From Cocos nucifera (Eukaryota; Streptophyta; Magnoliopsida; Arecales; Arecaceae): a stretch of DNA of 64,000 bases. Positions 45,201-54,200 of the stretch are shown piece by piece. A program made the position numbers and the translations under genes. The stretch lies in assembly GCA_006176705.1 (NCBI GenBank), contig QRFJ01006390.1, positions 310,001-374,000 on the forward strand, read 5' to 3'. The notes below the pieces were generated by a model. It was not told where the DNA came from, ran no database searches, and was given only the letters and a program-made list of their open reading frames with translations. Positions within the stretch are counted from its first letter, which is position 1. Each line of letters opens with the position of its first letter.

Positions 45201-48200
45201 GCAAATTTTTCAAAAAACTCAATTTTGTTCACATTCGGCCAAGCCCTTGTAGCTCGGTAATTCATGCCTTCTAATGCCCTCCAAACCCGATTTATATGTG
45301 AAATAAGTGAAAGAATGAGTGAAAAATTGAACCTACATTTGAAACCGAGACCTAGTAGAGTTAATAAATCATTCTCGTGTTCCCTATTATTTGTCAAGCA
45401 TCAATTTTTGATAAGCAACATCTTATAAAGAATGATTAAGCATGCCTAGATTTTTATGATCGTTGAAGTACATATCCCTTGCAAAGTTGTGTGAGTTGTG
45501 TGACTATGCATGAAAGATGAGTGTGATGCTTTTCTTGTGATTATCCCCCTTGAGCTAGTCCTAAACATGGTTTTGGTAAATAGGATGATTTGTGCATAAA
45601 GTTAATCTACTCCAATGTTTTAAGTTGCTTAGTAACTAGGGGTATTCATCACCAATGTTTACTTTTACGTCAAACGGCAACTTGAAATATGAGTATGCAA
45701 AGCACTTTAAGTTTGTGACTTGTTGAGTAATCGGGTGCATTCATCAGAGATGTTTGTATTCGCATCAAAAAGCAAGTGATAACTTAGAGATGAAAGAATA
45801 AACACCAAAAAAAAAAATCCCTAGTTTGGTACCTTGATTGTAGTGGTGAGAAGGGGTGATTGCAAGTTGAGTTGATACATGATTCAATTGTGTTAGTTGC
45901 ATGATAAGCATGATTGGGTTTGGAATTATGTACGGAAAATGGAGTTAAAGAATGTGAGTATGCTTAGTTTTTCTTTATTTGTTGAAGACTTGATGTTTGC
46001 ATGATAGGTACTTTGAGTATGGTGATATCTTGACTTTAGATTGGATTGTTGTCCTTTGTTTTGAGTGGTTTTTCTATTGCTTAAGGACAAGCAATTATTC
46101 AAGTTTGGGGGTATTTGAGTGGGGAATAATTTGCATACAATTTGTGGTCATAAGTACTTGATTTTAGGTTGAGTTCTATGTTTAGTAGTTATTTTGTTTA
46201 GTGTTTTGGGTTTTATTTTGCATTTACTTAATTTTTGAACCTACTTTATGTTTTGTAGGTATTAAGGTTTCTATTTGGGCTGAACATGTGCCAAAAAAAA
46301 AAAAAAAAAGAAGGAACAAGTTGGGCCAAGGGAGATTCGAATTCAGGCTCATTGGAACGCTAAGACCTAGACCTACAAATTTCATGAAGGGCCCAAGACT
46401 TAATTCTGCCATTTTGAAGCTCAAAGCTAGCTCTAAAGTTGCAACAGAAAATCTGTCAAAATTTAAAAAGCCTTGGTTTGAAGGGGATTTGATAAAAAGG
46501 AGTGGATTTTGGCATTAAAATGGCAGGGCCCGCAATGCAATTAAAGTGGAGCGAAAAGGTAGCCTGGGATTCTTTAACGTGGTGCATGGGTTTGAGTGGT
46601 CCATGGTGGAAACAAAGCGCGAGCAAGTGGCTTGGGTGCGCAGCTTTGTACAAGGATGCATGGAGTTTTGTGGGTGCTGGTGTGCTGCTGTTTGGATTCA
46701 CAGAAGAAGTGAAAGCAGGTCCTGGCGCGGAAGCTATGCTCGTGAGTTGGATGCAGGTGCATAACAAGTCCAGGTGCGGACGCATGAAAGAATGTGGAAA
46801 GAGGATTTTGAGTGGAACACAGAATAAAAAAGGAAAAACAACTAGGTTTTGCGAGACACGAGACAACGTGGTGAAGATGCGGTAAAAACATGGAATCGGG
46901 CTTAAAAAAAGGAAGAAGGCTTGCAAACAAAAAGGAGATGGAAAGTCGGAGAGATGATAAACCGAGAGGAAGGGGGCCAAGATTTGATCTTCAAGCCTTC
47001 TCCATTACAATAGTTCTTTCTTTCTTCTTCATCTATGCTTTAGTTTGCTGAATTCTCGTTGGTTAAGGATGAATAATTTTCGGTTTTATTTAATGATCAT
47101 TGTGTGTGATTTTCTATCAACGAGTAGCTAGACTTTTTGCTCTAGAACTTAGATGTAATCCTTGATTTTTCTGTCATCACTTGATGCAATTGATTGGATT
47201 TTCTTTTTGGTGTAATTTGATGTTTTCCAATTTAATTCATGTAATTAACTGGCCACTAATTGCATGTTTAAGATGTTACACGATGGATCGAAAGAGAAAG
47301 TATAACGTTGGTAAAAACATCAAACCTTGGCAATGTTACTTAGAAATAAGGGCATCCCATTGTGACTTTTGTCGAAGACATACAAAGAGAATAATGAACT
47401 CGTATTAAAACTAAAGATTACGAAGGTAGGCTTAGGGTTAATATGAGTATAGTGTTGAGTCTTGAGAAAGATCATCACGTAAAAAAAAAAAAAAAAGAAA
47501 AAGAAAAAGGGGAGTCTAGTCATTACCATTAGTAAGAATGAAGCCAATCAATTATGTTAAAAATGATCACAGGAAATCAAGTGACGAAATCTAAGTTCTA
47601 GGAACCCATCATTTATTTTTAACTTGAACCATAGAAATCTACATCTAATTTAGTCTTAGGTGTTACAAACATTATTCAGTTAAATTGAATTTTAGATTTA
47701 ATCAATTGAATTTGGCTTGTCTAGATAATATAGGAAATTAGAATCTTGGTACTTGTACTTCTTTCTTGTGGGAATGATACTCTATTTGCCCTTTACTACT
47801 AGTTACGATCCATACACTTGTGGGCTAGTTTAGGGACACCACCTCTCCCTCCCTCTCACTCTCCTTCCCTCCCTCCCTCCCTTCCCGCCTCTCTCTTCCT
47901 CTATCTCTTCCCTCTCCTCTCTCACTGGATTTCTCGAACCAAGGGGCAAAACTATGTTGGTCCACCCCCAATATGGTTGGGTACACCTTGAATTGGGCAG
48001 TTCAAGATGGTGCCACCTTCTTTGTAACAAATATTTTATCAGTGAGAGGAATATTGGTAGTAAAAAAAAAAAAAAAAGAACAACAAATCTTCATAAGAAC
48101 AATGATTCACTACATATGCTAGTCTACATGCACTTTAGGACACATTAAATGTAAAATAGGAGAAAATTATAATGCTTAACTTGAAAAGATGGAATAGTGG

Positions 48201-51200
48201 TCTTTGAAGGAAAAGAAGTCAAAAATGTGCATAACAATATGTACACACTTGCACACACATATGCATGTGCACATGCACATGAGCACCCACACACCCACAT
48301 GGACTATGCTCCTCTTAAAAGGAGAGGGAATCTACTCCTTTTGACTCCAAAATCAAAATAATGAGATATCCAAAAATTGAAGATCCATGCCATTAATTAT
48401 AATTTATACCACTACAAATGCTTAAAAACAAAAAATCACGTATTGGTAGTCTCTAGCTTATGCATTAAGTAGGTGCAAAAATGAATGGAGAAAATAATAT
48501 GAGAACATGTTTTGCTATAATTTAAGTATTAAAATTTATTAATTTTTAATAAATATATATTCAATATGTGTGAATCATGATCAATAAGGTGGGCTCTCAA
48601 TTTAAATTTTTTATTATATATTTTAGTATACCAGCACAACAACAACTGTCTAATTTTGTAGCCACATGGTGCATTAATTAGAGACCATAAAAACACGTGA
48701 TTTTTGGCTTCTAGGTGTTTTTAGTAAGATAAATCATGATCAATGGTGTAGATCTTTGAATTGGATGCCTAGCATTGACTTTTAGAATTGGGAGTATATA
48801 CTCTCTCCTCTAGAGAGAAGCATGGTCCATCACCCACACACACGCACACACACTCACTCACATATATAAAAAGTCAAACTTAATAAAGATTAGCACAAGA
48901 AAAAAAAAGTAACTACAAATATTAGCTCTTCTAATATTTGTGAAACTGTCATCAAACTAAATATCAACTTGAAATATAAGTTGTTTAACTTATTTGACTG
49001 TGAAATCTAGATATGCTGATATAAGGATGAATATTTCATACCAGTATCTGGAAATGCATCAATAAACATCATCATCTCCTCGCCACTTAAGCCAGACAAG
49101 AAACATATTCTTGGCAATGATTTTGCAATCTGTAGATTGAGAAAACATACCACTGGAAAAGTAAGGAACTGTAACTACTAGCTAGTAAATAAAGTATATG
49201 AACTTTGATGGACTTTGATGAACATATAAATTATAATAAATTAGTACCCTAACCTTCACATCTTCTAAATCAGGTTGTTCAATGTGCATTGCATCCCAAA
49301 CTGATAGCTTAATCATATCTTCGGTGCAATAAATAACCTGAAGACAATATAGTTCTGGAATTAGCATTAGAAATTGAGAAACATCAAATGCACATTGACA
49401 TATCTATACTTCCATTTCTTCCATGCAATAGCAGATTGACATAAACATGTGCATGTTTCTTCAAGAGAAATGTAAACGTGAGCACAATAAAAGGAGGCAA
49501 AAAATCTAAAAATCTGAGTCTTAACAAAGGATTGACAATTGAAGTCTATACATTATGTAAATTCTTTATATTATTCTAACCTCATGATCTGCTGATCGAT
49601 TGGATTTTCCTAGAAAGAGACATTTTCCAGAGAGATTTGTTTGGATGCAATCATGGATGGTTACAGGTGTTTAGTATGTCTCTGGACTTGGATTTCTAAG
49701 TAATTTATTGTCTATTTGGCCATCCACTACCCCATGACCTTTTTTAATACAAACAGAATTATTCCTGATACCATCAAAATATAAGCAGAAAAGTTGATGT
49801 GCTAATCTATAATGCAGATAGGCTAAAATATGATTGAAAAAGCAAGAAAATAATAGAAACTCATACCAAAAGCCAATTTGCAATTTTATAGTTGGTTTGA
49901 GGTAATAAATAATATGAATAGAGTTCATATTCCCTCTTTTAGGGGGCAAATATCAATACATTTTTGCTTCTTGAAAATGAGAGAAGCAGAGGTGAAGTTC
50001 CCTGGCAAAACTAGGAAGTTCTACTGGTCATGTATATGACCTAAAAAGAGATGCCCTGGTAAAGTGGGATGGTTGGATTTGCATCTGAAGATAAAAGAAA
50101 GAAGAACCTAAAACCGGGTGAAGTGGTAAAGAACTTCACTGCTTGTTAGACATAAGGACAACATATAGGATTTCTGAAGGCTTTTCATGCCAGACATGGA
50201 ACTGGATGAGAAAAAGTGGCAAAATTGGATGCAAAAAAGTTATGGCTACTTTGTTTCAGATATGGCTAAAAATGTCATTTGTGCAATACAATATTATGCA
50301 ATCAGCTTCATTCGGATGGTGTCACCCCATAATGAGCTTTGTCACAAGTAATATGCCTCCAGTCATAATCTAAAGAAGCATAGAGAACCATCAGATTAAA
50401 AACATAAATGCTTAATTGAACATATTGAAGCAACACCAATGATTATGTAATGGAAGCAATTTGTTTATTGATGGATGACAAATAATTGGAACATCAACGA
50501 TTCTAGGAGTGAAAAAAATGGCAAGAAACAAAGAGAATTAGCATGATTGTCTGAAAGTTACCTTTAAAAACTCACCATCTAGGTCTCTTAGAAACTTCTT
50601 AATCTGTAACAGAAACATATATACATTAAAGGTGAAAATAATCACCAGGGAAGCAATTAACGATGAATAAAAGATCTACTAATGTGCATGTCCACCTGAA
50701 AGTAAGTTAATTTTAAACACATATAAAATATTATAAAAAGATAAGAAAAAAATATAAAAGAAAGGATGTGAATATTTGCTTACTAGATAAGATAAATCAA
50801 CACTTTTATGCCTTTAGTAACTTGCAAGAAACTTGTACATGGTATCTAGAGCACATGACCACCGGAACGAGATGGTACCATCGGTACCACACCACTGTAG
50901 CATGAATATGGGACTGGGATGGGGTCCGAGTCACCAAAATGTGTCAAATTGAGATGTACTAGCTGTATCAATTGAAAGCAGCTGATAACAAGGCTGGTTT
51001 GACCAATATGATGCACAAATCATGCATCCCAATCACAATATGCTGGTAATGACGGCACGAAGGCCAGTTAGGTTGGCACCAAGGCCATCCTTGATGGATG
51101 ACATTTTTTTTTATAAAGAATTTAGATGTCAATATGGATATCAACACTCTGGTACCATACATCCATTCAAATACCACTGAAACATTAAAAAACAGAATAA

Positions 51201-54200
51201 AGTCACCCTAATAAGCATATTAGACATAAAAAAACAAAAAATTGAAAACATAAAAATGTAAAAGATACTGAAAATTACATATTGTTACAGTACCACTACG
51301 CAACACCATATTATGAGTGGTATAGGGCAAATCTTAGTTATCGGAAGCATGTGAGGTCAGGTATGCGTAAGTAGGTCTCTTAAAAATATTAGTAACAAAA
51401 CACACAGAAAGCGAGTGCAGGAACAAGTTTCCGAGGAGATTGGGAAGCAGGTTCACCATCCTAAATGGAAGATTCTTGCTACTAAGTGATGAACTGGTAT
51501 CGTACTGGTCTGACAGAAAATTGGCACCACTGCAAGTAGCAGTTTTTGAATCCTTGCTAGAGCCTACTTTTTATATAATTTCCTTGCATGCATGTGTGAG
51601 AGAGAAGGGGGGAGATACCCTGTCCATTTCATCCGCTTCAAATCCCAATAGCAATAAAGCCTGAAATATGAAAATTGCCCAACATGTCAAAATTTGATAA
51701 ACTGGGATAACTAAATGGGATTTCCATAATGATAGATAAAATTTTTCATCAGAGTAATGTCATATGAAGTCAAAACTATTTCTCAAGACCGAACATCTAT
51801 CTTGTTTAGCAACCAATATGCAAGCTACCATTGGGCACTTGTGTTAGCGTCAGGACTTCTGAAGTCTGCAAATAGGAATCACAAATAGCTACTTTCATTT
51901 AACAATCATATGTGCATGTATATGAGGTTTTAGATTTATAAAAGGAAGCAAGGAAAAACCATTGTCATTATGTTTCTGCTTCCACACAAAATAATGATCA
52001 AAACTACATACGAACTTAAACATCTACTATTAATTATGCCAAAATTTGACATAGCTAACCAATTAATAAGCACTTCTTGAAGACATATGGAACCATTTGT
52101 AGACCCCAATGAAGGCCATCAATGTCTCATAATCACATTTAGAGTATTTTAAATGAATCTTGGTCATTAGTAGTTTAGAGGCAATAAAGAAATACAAGAA
52201 GACATTGAGTCTCCTGAGGTTTATTTACAGGATTATAGGATTCCTTACGAGCATATCAAGATTCCTCATTACAACCAATAAGAGTACCAACAAACATATG
52301 ATGCCAATACTGCTGGCCATGAAGAGTATTTTAGTGACTTAACCTAACACCCATTAGATATCATACAAATTTTTATCAATCAGCATCCAGACACCACTCT
52401 TCACAAAAATTGAAATACAAACATATCGGAATGCTGAGACTGAAAGAAAAAAGAAATTTATTTATAGAGTTTCAAAGAGGATACAACAACCAACATTTTC
52501 AAGAAACATTAAAACCAACCATTAGAAGGGACCACAATGTAGGCCCCGATACAATACGAATATACAATATTTCACAAAAGTTACTGCACCAAATTTAAAT
52601 AAGTTATCATATGCAGGAACTATAGTGACCCAAGACCTCATGCAAAAGGGCTAGCCAGAAGATATTATCTAGATCTCTTGGTCTTATATGAGTATCTAAG
52701 ATCTACCTAGCATACAACTAATGTAGGACTAAATACACACCCACACCAGTCCTCACATACTCCCCTTGTTTAAGCCTTGGCATCCTCACCAAGTTAAGGG
52801 TACAAATCTACTCAAATCCAATCAGAAACACCATGATTGGCTCATGGTCAACCCCAAAAGGGCCTATGATGCATACACATGCTCTAGGTCCACTTTGACA
52901 CTATTTGTAACAACCTACTACCTCAATTTATTTTTGCTCGTGGTCTTACACCAATTCCTTAGTCCTACAAAAGTATCCAAGATCTATCCCATATATAGCT
53001 AATATGAGGCTAAACAAATGCCCGCATGAGTCCTTATAGGAACAGGAATAGTATTTGAACTCCTTGTTTTGATCATGTATTGCATTCATATGTTACATTA
53101 GTAACCATGATTTACCCATACACATTGTATAAGGTAAATTATTGCTCCCTTTTAGCATATTTTGCTCCATTTTCAACTTTTCCAACATGTCTCTTCAAAC
53201 TTAAGAGATACAAAAGCTAGGTTTTATCTTCTAATGCGGAGCAAAATGGCTTCAGAAACTTGTCATGATAAGTAATCGACACTTGAATCTCTCTATTGCA
53301 TTGAAATCTTAGGTAAAATAAGATTATGCTAGTTGAGGATGCCAACTAGTGCAATTGGTATAATCATTAGTGGTTGAGTAGCAATGACCTAGGTTCATGT
53401 CCTTCCCTCACCCTGATTTTGGCTGGGCTTCTTCCCATCCTAGTTCTCCAAAAAAAAAAAAAAAAGAATGAAAAAAATATGCAGTCAATTTGCTGGCATA
53501 ACCTTTTGGATTTACGCTTGTGAGTATGCTAGAGCTGTGAAATGGAAAACATAAAATTGGTTTGGTTTCTCAAGAGGATCTCATATTCACTATCTCGCAA
53601 ATATGTTAGAGATTTAGCAAATTGTTGGCTAAAAGTAAAACCAAGTGTTTATTGATGACACTTCCACTGATGCTTCTCCAAGTCCGCTGCATCTAAAATA
53701 TCACAGATATTGAAATCTGAACGTGGTTGTCCATCTCAACCTCTAAGCTTTTCTCAAATGAGGTGTTTGAAGGTGATGACATATTTTCATTTAAGAAATT
53801 ATGTTTCTTCCTTTGGTAATCCCAACATGATCAATTCATCCACTAGGTGATTTATTTCAGCATGCCTTCCATATGTAAGAAACAAAAATGACCTTTGATA
53901 TTCTTTGAAAGCCTATTTTGCTAAGTAAAATATCTTTTTTTTTCTCCTCTCAATTGGTTAAGCTTATAGCATCAGTATGAATCAGTCTCATCTCTATTTG
54001 ATTTTCTTTGAGTTGAGAGGTGATAGCTGTTGTTCAATTTTCTTGCCTTCTGTAGCTTCTTCAACCCTTGTTTTACATATGACTCAAATGTTTGAGCCAT
54101 CGAATGGTTGTTCATCTAAAATAGGGATTTTGCAGCTTTAAGACTACCATCTTATTTCTTGAGATCCCTTTGATTATTTTCTGACTCTTGTTCCTTACCT

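Larger units (their letters stand above)
31580..47841 (+). mobile_element. Athila-lineage Ty3/gypsy retrotransposon with three inner insertions (16.3 kb)
   Basis: LTRs at 31580-33309 and 46116-47841 bound it, with the 5-bp target duplication CCTCT at 31575-31579 and 47842-47846. The primer site TGGCATTGTTGCCGGGG and the TTTGGGGGTATT polypurine tract are Athila hallmarks. Order inside is gag, protease, RT, RNase H, integrase. Removing the insertions at 33575-34270, 35758-36360 and 37580-42311 leaves about 10 kb, a normal Athila size without an env-like gene. Only integrase is still open. It sits antisense in an intron of the host gene. Confidence 0.92.
31310..48045. mobile_element. hAT-type MITE split by the Athila insertion
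   Basis: The left part (about 31310-31579) has GGCAGTACAATACAATATGG and a GA-rich tract. The right part (47842 to about 48045) has the matching CT-rich tract and an end with CAATATGGTTGGG...GGGCAGTTCAAG. Order and wording parallel the MITE at 35758-36360 (GGCAGTACAGTTCGGTATGG on the left). The Athila element entered its CT-rich part, duplicating CCTCT. The exact ends of the MITE are uncertain. Confidence 0.5.
30432..49041 (-). other. 18.6-kb intron of the host gene
   Basis: It runs from donor GTATGA (49036-49041) to acceptor TATGCAG (ending at 30432). About 16.3 kb of it is the Athila element with its three inner insertions; the rest includes the older MITE that Athila entered. The downstream exon completes the split glycine codon in frame, so coding potential is kept if the intron is still spliced. 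Confidence 0.7.

Noticed and set aside
44821..46098. Possible env-like gene after Athila integrase
   Set aside because: No open frame of meaningful length and no signal or transmembrane pattern. The region is short and non-coding.
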